Source: Ramlibacter sp. (lineage in GTDB: Bacteria > Pseudomonadota > Gammaproteobacteria > Burkholderiales > Burkholderiaceae_C). Taken from it: a stretch of DNA of 63,169 nt. Positions 21,503 to 30,975 of the stretch are shown piece after piece. Where the stretch lies: positions 1 through 63,169 of the forward strand of contig JAQZBU010000026.1 in assembly GCA_029237735.1 (NCBI GenBank), read 5' to 3'. Within the stretch, counting starts at the first letter, position 1. Each line of letters starts with the position of its first letter. The notes under the pieces are model-generated. The model did not search any database and was not told the DNA's origin. It saw only the letters and a program-made list of their open reading frames with translations. The position numbers and the translations under genes were made by a program.

Positions 21503-22297
21503 TTACGCCGCTCGAAGTGTTGGCGTCTTGTGCCCCAGCGCCGAAGAGATTTCGTTCGCCGTGGCCTGCAGCTTGGTCAGCCAGCCTTCGTCCAGGCGAT
21601 CGGCGGGCGCTGAGATCGAAAGGCCAGCGACGAGCCTGCTCTGGTCATCGTAGATGCCGGCAGCCATGCAGCGCACCCCGAGTTCCAGTTCCTCGTTGTC
21701 TCTGGCAATCCCGTACTGTCGCGCTTTCGCGAGCTCTCGCTCTAGCACGGGCAACTGCGTGATGCTGTTCTTGGTGTGGCCGGCCAGGCCAGTGCGAGTG
21801 GCGTAGGCGCGCACGCGCTGGGGATCGTCGGCGGCCAGGAACAGCTTGCCGGTGGAAGTGAGGTGCAGCGGGGCGCGGCCGCCAATCGCGCGCACCACTT
21901 GCATGCCCGATCGCTCACTGTAGGCGCGCTCTATGTACACGATCTCGTCGCCCTGGCGCATGCTGAGATTCACCGGTTGCTGGATCAGCTTGTGCAGCTC
22001 GCGCATGGGCATGAGTGCGGCATCCCGCACGTTGAGGCGGCCCTTCACGAGGTTGCCAAGTTCCAGCAAGCGCATGCCCAAGCGGTAACTGCCTGCTTCC
22101 GGTCGATCCACGAAACGGCCCGTGGCCAGGTCATTCAGGATGCGGTGCGTGGTGGAGGGGTGAAGCCCCGTCTTCTCGCTGATTTCCTTCAACGAAACGG
22201 CTTCCTCGCGGGAAGCCAGCACGTCGATCAGCGCGAACATGCGTTCGATGACCTGGATCGTGGGTGTGGCGGGAGCGCCTGGGTCGGTTTTTCTCAT
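21503..22297 (-). CDS. IclR family transcriptional regulator
   Basis: A 264-aa regulator with the IclR winged helix at about 15-75 (LKEISEKTGLHPSTTHRILNDL) and an effector-binding domain (GDEIVYIERAYSERSGMQVV, then GVRCMAAGIYDDQSRLVAGLSISAPADR). Effectors of this family are usually small aromatic or organic acids. There is no obvious adjacent catabolic operon; it converges on pbpG, with 4 bp between the stops. Confidence 0.92.
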   Translation of the reverse strand: MRKTDPGAPATPTIQVIERMFALIDVLASREEAVSLKEISEKTGLHPSTTHRILNDLATGRFVDRPEAGSYRLGMRLLELGNLVKGRLNVRDAALMPMRELHKLIQQPVNLSMRQGDEIVYIERAYSERSGMQVVRAIGGRAPLHLTSTGKLFLAADDPQRVRAYATRTGLAGHTKNSITQLPVLERELAKARQYGIARDNEELELGVRCMAAGIYDDQSRLVAGLSISAPADRLDEGWLTKLQATANEISSALGHKTPTLRAA

Positions 22298-22342
22298 GAC
22301 TACTCAGCGGAAGGGGATTCCGCGGATTTTATCATGTGAAAT

Positions 22343-23095
22343 TCAACCGGCGGCGCCGGGCTCGCCCGCCATCCATTTGCCGTCCACGAGAGTTTCATGC
22401 GGCGAGAAGCGGGACTTGTAGTTCATCTTGGGGCTCTGAGCGATCCAGTAGCCGAGATAAACGTGCGGCAGGTGCAGTCGACGCGCTTGGTCGATTTGCC
22501 ACAGCACGCTGTAGGTGCCGTAACTGGACGTGGCGTCGGGCTCGTAGAACGTGTACACGGCCGATAAACCGTCATTGAGTACGTCCAGGATGGCCACCAT
22601 GCGCAGGGCTCCGGGCGATCCCCCCGGCAAAGTCTCGCGGAACTCGACCAGCCGCGAATTCACCCGGCTTTGCAGCAGGAATTGCGTGTACTGGTCGATG
22701 CTGTCGTGGTCCATTCCCCCGCCCGCATGGCGGCCCGTCTGGTAGCGCAGGTACAGGTGATAGTGCTCGGGCACGAAGCACAGCTTGAGCACGCGCGCCT
22801 GCAGGTTCTGGTGGCGCAGCCATGCGCGGCGCTGGCTGCGGTCGGGCTTGAATTGTTCACTGAGCACACGTAGCGGCACGCAGGCGCGGCAGCCGTCGCA
22901 GTACGGGCGATAGGTGAACATGCCGCTGCGGCGGAATCCGTTGGTGACGAGATCCGAGTAGGCGTCGTTGTGGATCAAGTGGCTGGGCGTGGCGACTTGC
23001 GAGCGGGCCTGCTTGCCCGGCAGGTAGCTGCACGGGTACGGGGCCGTCGCATAGAACTGCAGTGTCTGTAGCGGAAGATCCTTGAGGTGTGTCAC
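22343..23095 (-). CDS. bpt: Aspartate/glutamate leucyltransferase
   Basis: Transfers Leu from Leu-tRNA to proteins with N-terminal Asp or Glu, marking them for ClpAP. It has 250 residues from GTG 23095. The family blocks are [16 protein letters not shown], the cysteine cluster [15 protein letters not shown], and [19 protein letters not shown] and [22 protein letters not shown] near the C-terminus. The GTG overlaps the stop of aat (GTGA), so the two N-end-rule enzymes are coupled. Confidence 0.92.
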   Translation of the reverse strand: MTHLKDLPLQTLQFYATAPYPCSYLPGKQARSQVATPSHLIHNDAYSDLVTNGFRRSGMFTYRPYCDGCRACVPLRVLSEQFKPDRSQRRAWLRHQNLQARVLKLCFVPEHYHLYLRYQTGRHAGGGMDHDSIDQYTQFLLQSRVNSRLVEFRETLPGGSPGALRMVAILDVLNDGLSAVYTFYEPDATSSYGTYSVLWQIDQARRLHLPHVYLGYWIAQSPKMNYKSRFSPHETLVDGKWMAGEPGAAG

Positions 23096-23838
23096 GCTGG
23101 GGGCTTCTGCGGCGCAAGTCCGTTCCAGTATACGGGGTCGAACCGCCACGGCACCGACGGTTTTTTCGCGTTTTGTGCGACTTGCGCCACAAATTCGGCC
23201 CGTGCGATTTCGCGCGCTCCCAGCGACGCCAGGTGCTGCGTGTTTTGCTGGCAGTCGATCACCCCGACGTCATGGTGGCGGCAGAACGCCACGAGGCCGG
23301 CCAGCGCGATCTTGGACGCATCGGGCACGCGCGTGAACATCGATTCGCCGAACACGGCCTGGCCGATGCAGACGCAATACAGCCCGCCCGCCAGCCGCCC
23401 GTCGATCCAGGTCTCGACGCTGTGGGCAAAGCCGGCCCGGTGGAACACCTCGTAGGCCTTGACCATCTGCGGAACGATCCAGGTGCCGCTCTGCCCTTCG
23501 CGCAGCGTCTGCGAGCAGGCCTGGATCACCTCATCGAAAGCAGAGTCGAATCGGAGTTCGCAGCGCGGATCGGCAATGAAGCGCGTGAGGGTCTTGCGAA
23601 AGGACCGGTGGAGCTTGAATTCGTCGGTGAACAGCACCATGCGCGGGTCGGTGCTCCACCAGAGGATCGGCTGCCCCTCGCTGAACCACGGGAAGATCGC
23701 GGCGGAATAGGCGCGGTGCAGGCTGTCGACGTCGAGCGCGCCCCCGGCGGCCAGAAGCCCCGGCGCGGGTTGGGACGCGTCCCAGGCCAGACCAACGTCG
23801 GGGAAGGGGTCGCCGGGGTCCAGCCAGGGGAGGTTCAT
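23092..23838 (-). CDS. aat: Leucyl/phenylalanyl-tRNA-protein transferase
   Basis: Adds Leu or Phe from aminoacyl-tRNA to proteins with N-terminal Lys or Arg. It has 248 residues starting [14 protein letters not shown]. Typical motifs are [19 protein letters not shown]-like [24 protein letters not shown], and [26 protein letters not shown] 23838 is preferred to an in-frame TTG at 23850. It forms an operon with bpt. Confidence 0.92.
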   Translation of the reverse strand: MNLPWLDPGDPFPDVGLAWDASQPAPGLLAAGGALDVDSLHRAYSAAIFPWFSEGQPILWWSTDPRMVLFTDEFKLHRSFRKTLTRFIADPRCELRFDSAFDEVIQACSQTLREGQSGTWIVPQMVKAYEVFHRAGFAHSVETWIDGRLAGGLYCVCIGQAVFGESMFTRVPDASKIALAGLVAFCRHHDVGVIDCQQNTQHLASLGAREIARAEFVAQVAQNAKKPSVPWRFDPVYWNGLAPQKPPA

Positions 23839-23914
23839 GGCATTGCGCAAGGTACTTTGTGATCGTTGGACACGCTGCTATTGTGGAGGGAGAGCCCGCC
23901 ACGCCGGAGGTTCC

Positions 23915-25060
23915 ATGGTTCGCGCATTCTTAGGTATCGCCTTTTTTTGCCTGCTGGGCCTTGCTGGATGCGCCACTCTATCCGTGGCGCCGGAGGCGGC
24001 GCAGTTGCCATGGCGGGACAAGACGTTCAGCCACGATGCCGCGCTGGTAACGGTGGGCAAGGAAGACCTGTTCCGGCTGGATGCCGAGCTGCTCGCCTTG
24101 CTGAAGGGGCCCGAGCTGCTGGCCACGAGCCCGCAATACCGCCTGAAGCACCTGATGTCCCTCATCTTCGGTGCGGACCTGAAGGGGTTCGGCTACCAGC
24201 CCGGGCATTCCACGGCGGCCGAGGAAACGTGGCGACTGCGGCGGGGCGATTGCCTGTCGCTCACCGTGCTGGCGTACTCCGCGGCGCGCGCGATGGGGCT
24301 GGACGCGCAGATGCAGGAGGTGCGGGTACCGGTGACGTTCGACAGACGCGGACAGCTCGACGTCGTCAACCAGCATGTGAACGTGCTGTTCCGACGTGCC
24401 CACCGCGACCTGCGAGACTCGCAGGCGCAGGACGTCGTGGTCGATTTCGACCCCGGGTTTGCCTCGCGCCGGCCGGGGCGCCTCTTGTCAGAGGACGCGG
24501 TGCTGGCGCGCTACTACAACAACGTCGCGACCGAATATCTCGCGCAGCGGCGCTACGGCCCGGCCTACGCGCATTTCAAGGCAGCTATCCTCGCGGACCC
24601 GAGCTACTCGGCGAGCTACGGCAACCTTGCTGTGCTGTACCTCGATGCGGGCTTGCCCGCAGAGGCAGAGCAGCTGCTGCAACATGCCGTGGCACTCGGC
24701 GACACGGCGGACGTGCCCATCCATACGCTGCACCAGTTGTTCGTCGAACAGGGCCGAACCGCCGAGGCGCGGCGCCTCGAGCGAGCCATCGCCAAGGGCC
24801 GCGAGCGGGATCCGTATCACTGGATCGGATTGGGCGTGCGGCACCTGGAAGATGGGGAAATTCGCGCCGCCATCGACGCCCTGGAACGCGCCCGCGCAAT
24901 CGCGACAGGATTCGACGAAGTCCACCGTTACCTGGCCGTTGCCTACTGGAGGGCGGGGGACGGGTCCAAGGCCCGCGAGCAGATCGCGCAGCTGGCCAAA
25001 AGCGGCGACAAGGTAGGGCTCGCGATGTTGCGGCGCAAGATTCAGGGAGCGCTGCAGTGA
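23915..25060 (+). CDS. Lipoprotein with transglutaminase-like domain and TPR repeats
   Basis: A 381-aa exported protein. The signal ends in a lipobox, LAGC with Cys19. After it comes a transglutaminase-like fold with the Cys in RRGDCLSLTVLAYSAARA, the His in VVNQHVNVLF and an Asp in VDFDPGF, then TPR repeats from about residue 200 (YGPAYAHFKAAILADPSYSA). GGAGG stands 5 bases before ATG 23915. It is probably a scaffold or protease-like factor in the periplasm; the substrate is unknown. Confidence 0.8.
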   Translation: MVRAFLGIAFFCLLGLAGCATLSVAPEAAQLPWRDKTFSHDAALVTVGKEDLFRLDAELLALLKGPELLATSPQYRLKHLMSLIFGADLKGFGYQPGHSTAAEETWRLRRGDCLSLTVLAYSAARAMGLDAQMQEVRVPVTFDRRGQLDVVNQHVNVLFRRAHRDLRDSQAQDVVVDFDPGFASRRPGRLLSEDAVLARYYNNVATEYLAQRRYGPAYAHFKAAILADPSYSASYGNLAVLYLDAGLPAEAEQLLQHAVALGDTADVPIHTLHQLFVEQGRTAEARRLERAIAKGRERDPYHWIGLGVRHLEDGEIRAAIDALERARAIATGFDEVHRYLAVAYWRAGDGSKAREQIAQLAKSGDKVGLAMLRRKIQGALQ

Positions 25061-25169
25061 GGGCGTCCATCATCATTGAGCGGCATTGACAGACCGATAG
25101 CGGCTGGCCGTTAATCTGGCATGGCTCATCAGGGCCATCCAGACCAAGCAAGGACGAGGGGACCCGACC

Positions 25170-25805
25170 ATGGCAGCACGCGTTATCTGTATTTCCCGCG
25201 CAATCTGGACAGGCGCCGAGACGATCGCGAACGACATCGCAAAGGAGCTCGGTTTTCGCTGTGTCGACGAGGAGATCATCCAGCTCGCTGCCGAGCGGCG
25301 CAACCTCAGTCACGCGGAAGTCGCGAGCGCGGAGCGGCGCAAGCCCTTCCTCAGGCAATTGCTCGAGGATGTCGCGCGAACCAAGGGCGCGGAACTGGTC
25401 AACTACCTTCCCAACCAGCGGCTCGTACCAGTGGGCAATGAGGACGTGCGGGCCCTGATCCGCGAGGCGATCCGCGATACGGCCCAGCAGGGCAACGTCG
25501 TGATCGTCGCCCACGCGGCTTCGTACGCACTGGGCGGCAGGGACGACGTCCTTCGCGTGCTCATCACGGGCTCGCCCTTCAAGCGGGCCAGCCGCTGGCT
25601 CAAGACGAGCGGCGGCCGCAGCCCGGAAGAGGCGGCGGAAACGATCCGTGACAGCGACAAGGCGCGCGCAAGCTACCTCAAGCGCTTCTACGACGTCGAT
25701 GCGGAATTGGCGGAGCACTATGACATCACGGTGTCCACCGACGTGCTTACTACGGCGCAGGCGACGGATCTCATCGTCCGCGCGGCGCGCGCGCTCAACA
25801 GCTGA
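25170..25805 (+). CDS. Cytidylate kinase-like family protein
   Basis: A 211-aa protein matching the cytidylate kinase-like family (AAK6-type). The N-terminal nucleotide loop is ICISRAIWTGAETIANDIA, which keeps the position but not the Gly-x-Gly-Lys sequence of a normal P-loop. FRCVDEEIIQLAAE and the C-terminal RASYLKRFYDVD follow. True cytidylate kinases have GxGGxGKG here, so this protein may have another substrate or be a regulator. It stands alone with its own 109-bp upstream region. Confidence 0.75.
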   Translation: MAARVICISRAIWTGAETIANDIAKELGFRCVDEEIIQLAAERRNLSHAEVASAERRKPFLRQLLEDVARTKGAELVNYLPNQRLVPVGNEDVRALIREAIRDTAQQGNVVIVAHAASYALGGRDDVLRVLITGSPFKRASRWLKTSGGRSPEEAAETIRDSDKARASYLKRFYDVDAELAEHYDITVSTDVLTTAQATDLIVRAARALNS

Positions 25806-25831
25806 TCAGGAAAGCCGGCATCCGCCGGCGG

Positions 25832-26392
25832 CTACCAGAAGCGGACGCGGCCCGTGTCCACGTGAACGAACTGCTCGCGCGGGTAGTAGCCGACGCCGCC
25901 GGCGCGCAGCGACAGGGCTGCATCGCGCAGCTCCGCGAGGGGAACGCCAGGGATTCGGATGTCGATGGCCTTGCCATCCATGTGCAGGCTGCGCGTGGCG
26001 ACGCCGCCGCCCCGCGTGGTGTGCAGCTTGTCGTTCGTCACGGGACAACGGTAGCCCGAAATCACCTGGAAGGGCTCGCGCGCGCCCAGCGCCGTCTTGA
26101 CCCCGTGCAGCAGGTCGAACAGCTGCGGGTCGATCACGCCCACGTCGCCGGAATAATGGTCGCGCAGGAAATGGTTGAGCTTGGCCAGCGCGTGTGACAC
26201 GTATGCGCCACCGGCGGCGTAAATCAGGCTCAGCTTCTCGCGGGTGTGCGTGTGGTCGAAAGCGAGGCTGCGCTCCCCCGCGGACGACGCGAACGCCGTG
26301 TGCGCGGACAGCGAGCCGGCCGCGCCGATCACCGCCAATTGGGCGGAACGGCGCAGGAACAGGCGGCGGTCGGGGTGGGTGGGAGGGGACAT
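25832..26392 (-). CDS. DUF882/YcbK family peptidase, Tat-exported
   Basis: A 186-aa protein with a twin-arginine signal (RRLFLRRSAQLAVIGAAG) and an M15-like metallopeptidase fold. Zinc ligands and active-site residues are seen in SGYRCPVTNDKLHTT, SLHMDGKAIDI and FVHVDTGRVRFW. The family trims murein cross-links. It is next to the L,D-transpeptidase gene in the same orientation, 57 bp apart, as ycbK and ycbB are in enterobacteria. Confidence 0.9.
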   Translation of the reverse strand: MSPPTHPDRRLFLRRSAQLAVIGAAGSLSAHTAFASSAGERSLAFDHTHTREKLSLIYAAGGAYVSHALAKLNHFLRDHYSGDVGVIDPQLFDLLHGVKTALGAREPFQVISGYRCPVTNDKLHTTRGGGVATRSLHMDGKAIDIRIPGVPLAELRDAALSLRAGGVGYYPREQFVHVDTGRVRFW

Positions 26393-26449
26393 TGGAAACG
26401 CATTGTATTTTGCCCAGGCCGGGGGCGGGTGCAAGAGGGTTAATGCCCG

Positions 26450-27970
26450 CTATCGTTGCCGCAGGGCCTGGTCGAGCAGCCGGTCGTGTCCATAGAGATC
26501 CGGATAAAAGAAGACACGTCCCCCTTTGACGATCACCGTGCTGTACGCAATGAGCACCGGCAGCGGCCGCGACAGTCGCAGCACATTCGACTCACCCTTG
26601 TCCATCGCATCGCGGATTCGCTGCTCGGTCCATTCCGGCTCGCCCTGCAACACGAAGCGGGCGAGCGCTATCGGCTCCTCCACGCGGATGCAGCCGTGAC
26701 TGAAGTCGCGCCTGTCGCGCGCGAACAGGGTCGGCGCGGGGGTGTGATGCAGGTAGATGTTGTCGCGGTTCGGGAAGACGAACTTGATCCCTCCCAGCGC
26801 GTTGTCGGGACCGGGACGCTGGCGGATGCGCCAGCCTGCGCGCAGCACCGCGTCCAGATGGCTCCCCGACAGCGTTGTGACGACCTCGCCTGCGGGCGTG
26901 ACGAACTCGAAGCCCTGCCGGCTGAAGTAAGCAGGCTCGCGCCGCAGGCGCGGCACGGTCTCGTTGCGCGCGATCGATGGCGGCACGTTCCAGTACGGGC
27001 TGAACTCGATGTAGCGCATGTCCTCATCGAAGAGGGGCGTACGGGTGTCCATCGCCTTGCCGACGATGACCTTCATCGTCACCTGCACATCGACCTTGCC
27101 GTCGTGCACCTCGTAGGCGCGCAGCACGAATTCGGGCACGTTCACCACGATCATGCGCGGGCCCTGCAGGAGGGGAGTCCAGCGAAGCCGCTCCAGCGTG
27201 AGCTCGATCTGGCGCGTCCGCGCCGCCGGCGTTACGCCGAGCTGCTGGAGCGTCGACCGGCCCAGCACGCCATCCGGCGTGAGGCCATGGCGCTCCTGGA
27301 ACGATCGAAGGGCCGTCACGAGCGTGCCATCGAGGCGCGCCGGCACGGCCGTTCCCGCCGGGAAGTCCCCGAGGGCTTCGAGCCGGCGGACCAGCAGCGG
27401 CAGGCCGGCCCAGGGCTGGCCGGGCGCAAGCTTGCGGCCGGGGATGGGGGGCAAGGGCGCCTCCCACGCCGGATGGCCCTCCAGCTCTCGATAGCGGGCC
27501 AGCACACGGCGCAACGCCGCGTACATGGGCACCCGTGGCTCCGCCTCGTGCAGCGCTTGGGCCAAGCGCTGCTGCGTGACGGCCGTGCGCAGGTATGTGG
27601 CCGCGTCCAGCGGGTCGGCGCGCCGAACGTCGAAGTTGGCGTGGATGCGCCGGGGCTCCACGCGGCCGATCTGCAAGTCCGACAGGTACCGCTGCAGCGC
27701 ACGGGTGAGTGCGTCGTCCAACGCGGCTTGGGCGGGCTCGTCCAGCGGCGCGCCATTCGATGCCTGTGCCAGGCGCCGACTGATGGGGTCGGTGTCGTAG
27801 TCACGCGGCTGCAGCCCCTGGCCCGCGGCGAGCGACAGCACCTCGACGGCAGCGTGTGCCTGCGCGGTCGGCCGGCCCGACGAAAACCAAAGGAGTGCCT
27901 CCGCCCGGGCCGAGGGACCGGCAGCAATGGCGAGCGCAAGGAGGAGCAATCGGAAGTACTTCATGGCCAT
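26450..27970 (-). CDS. ldtD: L,D-transpeptidase, YcbB-like
   Basis: Periplasmic enzyme forming 3-3 cross-links in peptidoglycan. It has 506 residues with a signal peptide (MKYFRLLLLALAIAAGPSARA). The peptidoglycan-binding segment is FQERHGLTPDGVLGRSTLQQLG, and the YkuD catalytic region is HHTPAPTLFARDRRDFSHGCIRVEEP with Cys in SHGC. ATG 27970 gives MAMKYF; ATG 27964 is equally plausible. Operon with the DUF882 gene is likely. Confidence 0.9.
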   Translation of the reverse strand: MAMKYFRLLLLALAIAAGPSARAEALLWFSSGRPTAQAHAAVEVLSLAAGQGLQPRDYDTDPISRRLAQASNGAPLDEPAQAALDDALTRALQRYLSDLQIGRVEPRRIHANFDVRRADPLDAATYLRTAVTQQRLAQALHEAEPRVPMYAALRRVLARYRELEGHPAWEAPLPPIPGRKLAPGQPWAGLPLLVRRLEALGDFPAGTAVPARLDGTLVTALRSFQERHGLTPDGVLGRSTLQQLGVTPAARTRQIELTLERLRWTPLLQGPRMIVVNVPEFVLRAYEVHDGKVDVQVTMKVIVGKAMDTRTPLFDEDMRYIEFSPYWNVPPSIARNETVPRLRREPAYFSRQGFEFVTPAGEVVTTLSGSHLDAVLRAGWRIRQRPGPDNALGGIKFVFPNRDNIYLHHTPAPTLFARDRRDFSHGCIRVEEPIALARFVLQGEPEWTEQRIRDAMDKGESNVLRLSRPLPVLIAYSTVIVKGGRVFFYPDLYGHDRLLDQALRQR

Positions 27971-28004
27971 GACGAAATGGTCGATCAAGAACCTGGGTGC
28001 ACTT

Positions 28005-28018
28005 TTGATCCTGATCAT
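28005..28018. promoter_or_regulatory. FNR/ANR-type box upstream of nrfH
   Basis: TTGAT-CCTG-ATCAT matches the FNR consensus TTGAT-N4-ATCAA at nine of ten positions. It lies about 90 bp before the nrfH start, a suitable place for anaerobic activation. The CRP-like gene at 32638 lacks the cysteine cluster of FNR, so the regulator would be encoded elsewhere. Confidence 0.6.
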
Positions 28019-28106
28019 GGACGCCCAGGGATGCGCGAACTATGCATGACTTGTGTGGGCGTACGCCGCCAGTCGCCGATTCGGCGGCCCGCCATGGAGA
28101 ACGATT

Positions 28107-28616
28107 GTGGCTACGGCAGGAGCAGGACAGCAGCGAGGTCTGGGCACAGCAACGCTGCTCGTGGTGCTGGCGGTGTTTATTGGCGTGCTTGTCGGCTTGG
28201 GCGGCTACACGCTGGCCTATGCCCAGGCGTTTTCCTACATGAGCAACGAGCCGAAGGTGTGCGCGAACTGCCACATCATGGGCTCGCAATACGACTCATG
28301 GCAGAAGTCCAGCCATCACCATGTGGCAGTGTGCAATGACTGCCACCTGCCGAAGGGCTTCATCGCCAAGTACGTAGCCAAGGGCTTGAACGGCTTCAAC
28401 CACGCCAAGGCCTACACGCTGCAGAACTTCGCCGAGCCCATCGCCATCAAGCCCTTCAACTCGGCCATCGTGCAGGAGAGCTGCCTTGCGTGCCATCGCG
28501 CGCTGGTGCACGAGGCCGTCACAGCGCCGGGGCGCGGCGACGAGATGCTCTGCGTGCACTGCCATTCATCCGCGGGCCACGGCGAACGCGCCGGCCTGGG
28601 CGGTCCCCTTACCTGA
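28107..28616 (+). CDS. nrfH: Cytochrome c nitrite reductase small subunit NrfH
   Basis: Membrane-anchored tetrahaem quinol dehydrogenase of the NapC/NirT family that feeds electrons to NrfA. It has 169 residues: one N-terminal helix ([20 protein letters not shown]) and four haem motifs, C52ANCH, C76NDCH, C126LACH and C149VHCH. The GTG at 28107 has GGAG 9-12 bases upstream. It appears intact, but its partner nrfA downstream is broken, so electron delivery to nitrite is probably lost. Confidence 0.92.
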   Translation: MATAGAGQQRGLGTATLLVVLAVFIGVLVGLGGYTLAYAQAFSYMSNEPKVCANCHIMGSQYDSWQKSSHHHVAVCNDCHLPKGFIAKYVAKGLNGFNHAKAYTLQNFAEPIAIKPFNSAIVQESCLACHRALVHEAVTAPGRGDEMLCVHCHSSAGHGERAGLGGPLT

Positions 28617-28630
28617 ACACGGAGGTTGCC

Positions 28631-29924
28631 ATGAAACCCAGATTCCGCCAGCATGCGCATGCGCAGCGCGGTGTGTCCAAGACCGTGCTGCTGGCGAGCA
28701 TCGCCGCCGCAGCCATTGTGACGGCCGGCGGCGCCGCGCTGCTGGTGAACATCTTCGAGCGCAACCAGGAAGCGAAGGTGACCACCACGAAGCTGGTGGA
28801 AGTGACGCGCGACACGACCGATCCGGCACTGTGGGGCGTGAACTGGCCCAAGCAGTACGGCTCGTACCTGCTCACCGCGCAGTCGACGCGCACGCGCTTC
28901 GGCGGCCACGGCGGCAGCGAGGCACTGCCGCAGCAGAAGATCGACAAGGACCCGTGGCTCAAGCGCATGTTCCTGGGCTATGCCTTCTCGATCGACTACC
29001 GCGACCGCCGCGGTCACGCCTACATGCTGCAGGACCAGGAGAACACGCAACGCCAGACGAAGCCGCAGACAGGCTCGTGCCTGCATTGCCACGCATCGAT
29101 CATGCCGCTGTACCGCCAGATGGGCGGCGGCGACGCGATGAAGGGTTTCGAGCAGAGCTACAAGCTCTCATACAAGGAGATGAACCAGAAGCTGCATGAC
29201 ATGGGCCACGGGCATACAGTGACGTGCGCCGACTGCCATGACCCGAAGACGATGCAGCTGATCGTGACGCGGCCCGCGTTCATCAACGGCATCCAGGCGC
29301 TGGCGGGCGGCGAAGCTGCGACACCCTACGCGCCGTCCATCGAACGTTGGCGCGCGGGCGGCAAGGCCAAGCCCTACGACCCGAACACCGATGCGAGCCG
29401 CAGCGAGATGCGGACCTTCGTGTGTGCGCAGTGCCACATCGAGTACTACTGCTCGTCGCAAATGCCGCTGACGGCTCCGTGGGGCAAGGGCCTCAATTCG
29501 ACGCAGATCGAATCGTTCTGGGATGGAACCAAATTCGCATCAGGCGAGCGCTTCTTCGACTACAAGCACGCGGAAACCGGCGCGCCCATCCTGAAGGCGC
29601 AGCACCCCGAGTTCGAGATGTGGAGCCAGGGCGTGCATGCCCGCAGCGGCGTCGCCTGCGCAGACTGCCACATGCCTTACGGCAAAGAAGGAGGGCGCGT
29701 CATCCGAACAGCTGTACGCGGCGCTCGAGCTGCAGCGCAAGGCGCAATGGCGGCTGGACTTCGTCGCGGCCGAAAACTCCATGGGCTTCCACGCGCCGCA
29801 GGAAGCGGCCAAGGTGCTGGGCGAGGCGATCGACTACGCGCGGCAAGGAGAGGTGGCGGCGAGCAAGTGGCGCACAGGCCCGGCAAAGGTGGCGGCCGCG
29901 CCGGCCCCTGCCGCAAAACCCTGA
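28631..29924 (+). pseudogene. nrfA: Cytochrome c nitrite reductase NrfA, disrupted by frameshifting deletion
   Basis: NrfA reduces nitrite to ammonia with five haems. From ATG 28631 the reading frame gives a TM anchor and haem sites C150LHCH, C199ADCH, C265AQCH and C343ADCH, all of the CxxCH kind. Just after CHMPYGKEG (about 29690) the frame is lost. The true C-terminus resumes in the +1 frame ([20 protein letters not shown], then [10 protein letters not shown]) and ends at 29924. Compared with the family, about 60 residues are missing at the junction, including the fifth CxxCH. The first frame otherwise runs on to 30082 as nonsense. Assembly error is possible. Confidence 0.85.
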
Positions 29925-30083
29925 CCGGACTGGTGGCTCTGCCGGAGGTGCACAAGGCGATCGCGAAGGGCCCCTTGTTGGCACGGGTTGGAAGTAACAT
30001 GGCAGCGCGACTCGGGGCAAGAGCTCCCGCCGTTTCGGCAGTCCCGCGGGGGGCAGGGCGCATCACCTTCAGGGAGAAGTAGC

Positions 30084-30491
30084 ATGGGGTTTTTCAGCAA
30101 AATTCTGGACAAGCTGGGTTTTGATGCCGGTAACAGCAAGGTCGAGGAGATGTTGCGCACGCCGGTCCCACCGGCGAGACCGGGGGGAGTGCCGGCCGCA
30201 CCGCACGACGCACCGGTGACGCGGGTGAGCGAGGTAGACGTGGTGGCGCAGCTCGAGCAGAAGGCGGTCGCCAACCCGCAGAAACTGAACTGGCGCACCT
30301 CGATCGTCGACCTGCTGAAACTGCTGGACATCGATAGCAGCCTGACCGCGCGCAAAGAGCTCGCCACCGAGCTGGGCTGCCCTGCGAACCTGATGGGCGA
30401 TTCGGCCCAGATGAACACGTGGCTGCACAAGGCCGTGCTGTCCAAGCTCGCCGCCAACGGCGGCAACGTCCCCAAAGAACTGCTCGATTGA
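30084..30491 (+). CDS. DUF3597 domain protein
   Basis: A 135-aa protein starting MGFFSKILDKLGF. The conserved C-terminal domain reads LNWRTSIVDLLKLLDIDSSLTARKELA followed by MNTWLHKAVLSKLAANGG, typical of DUF3597, whose function is unknown. Relatives are found near LysM proteins and stress genes. GGGAGAAG stands about 8-15 bases before ATG 30084. Confidence 0.85.
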   Translation: MGFFSKILDKLGFDAGNSKVEEMLRTPVPPARPGGVPAAPHDAPVTRVSEVDVVAQLEQKAVANPQKLNWRTSIVDLLKLLDIDSSLTARKELATELGCPANLMGDSAQMNTWLHKAVLSKLAANGGNVPKELLD

Positions 30492-30505
30492 GCGCGGTGA
30501 CGACC

Positions 30506-30902
30506 ATGAACCTCACCGACATCCTGGCCCAGTCAGGCGGCCTGCAATCGGTAGCGCGCGACCTGGGAGTGAGCGAAGACCAGGCGGCTGCCGGCGCGCA
30601 GGCGCTGCTGCCCGCCATCCTGGGCGGCATGAAAAAGCAGGCGTGCCGCGTCGCAATCGGGCCTTGATTCGGGCCTGCTGCGAAAGATGCTCCCCCTACT
30701 GGCGATGCTGGTCACCGGCTTCATGGCCAAGCAGGCCGGCGGCGCGGGCGGGCAAGCGTCCGAGGGCGGCGGGTCGGGCGGCCTCGGGGGCTTGATCGGA
30801 GGCCTGGGTGGCATGTTCGGCGGCGGCGCCATGCTCGACATGAACGGCGACGGCAATGCGCTGGACGACATCCTGCGCATGGCTGGAAAGGCAAACTGTT
30901 AG
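30506..30902 (+). pseudogene. DUF937 family protein, internally deleted and frameshifted
   Basis: The first part (MNLTDILAQSGGLQSVARDLG, then ALLPAILGGMKKQA) is the DUF937 N-terminus, and stops at 30667. The C-terminal part (DSGLLRKMLPLLAMLVTGFMAKQ and a Gly-rich tail ending DDILRMAGKANC) is in the +1 frame and ends at 30902. Intact relatives carry a longer Gln/Gly-rich middle between these blocks, so a deletion near 30640 has removed it and shifted frame. It lies 1 kb from the similarly damaged nrfA. Confidence 0.8.
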
Positions 30903-30975
30903 CCGGTGACGGTGCCTTTAAGGATGCCCTAAGCAAAGCTTTGGACACTAGCTGGGTCAACTGAGGAGTTTGCCC

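Noticed and set aside
26456..28339. 627-codon plus-strand frame opposite the L,D-transpeptidase
   Set aside because: Shadow frame; the opposing gene has signal peptide and catalytic motif, this one has none.
29925..30082. Continuation of the nrfA frame to 30082
   Set aside because: After the deletion point the sequence is low-complexity and does not match NrfA; the real C-terminus is in another frame.
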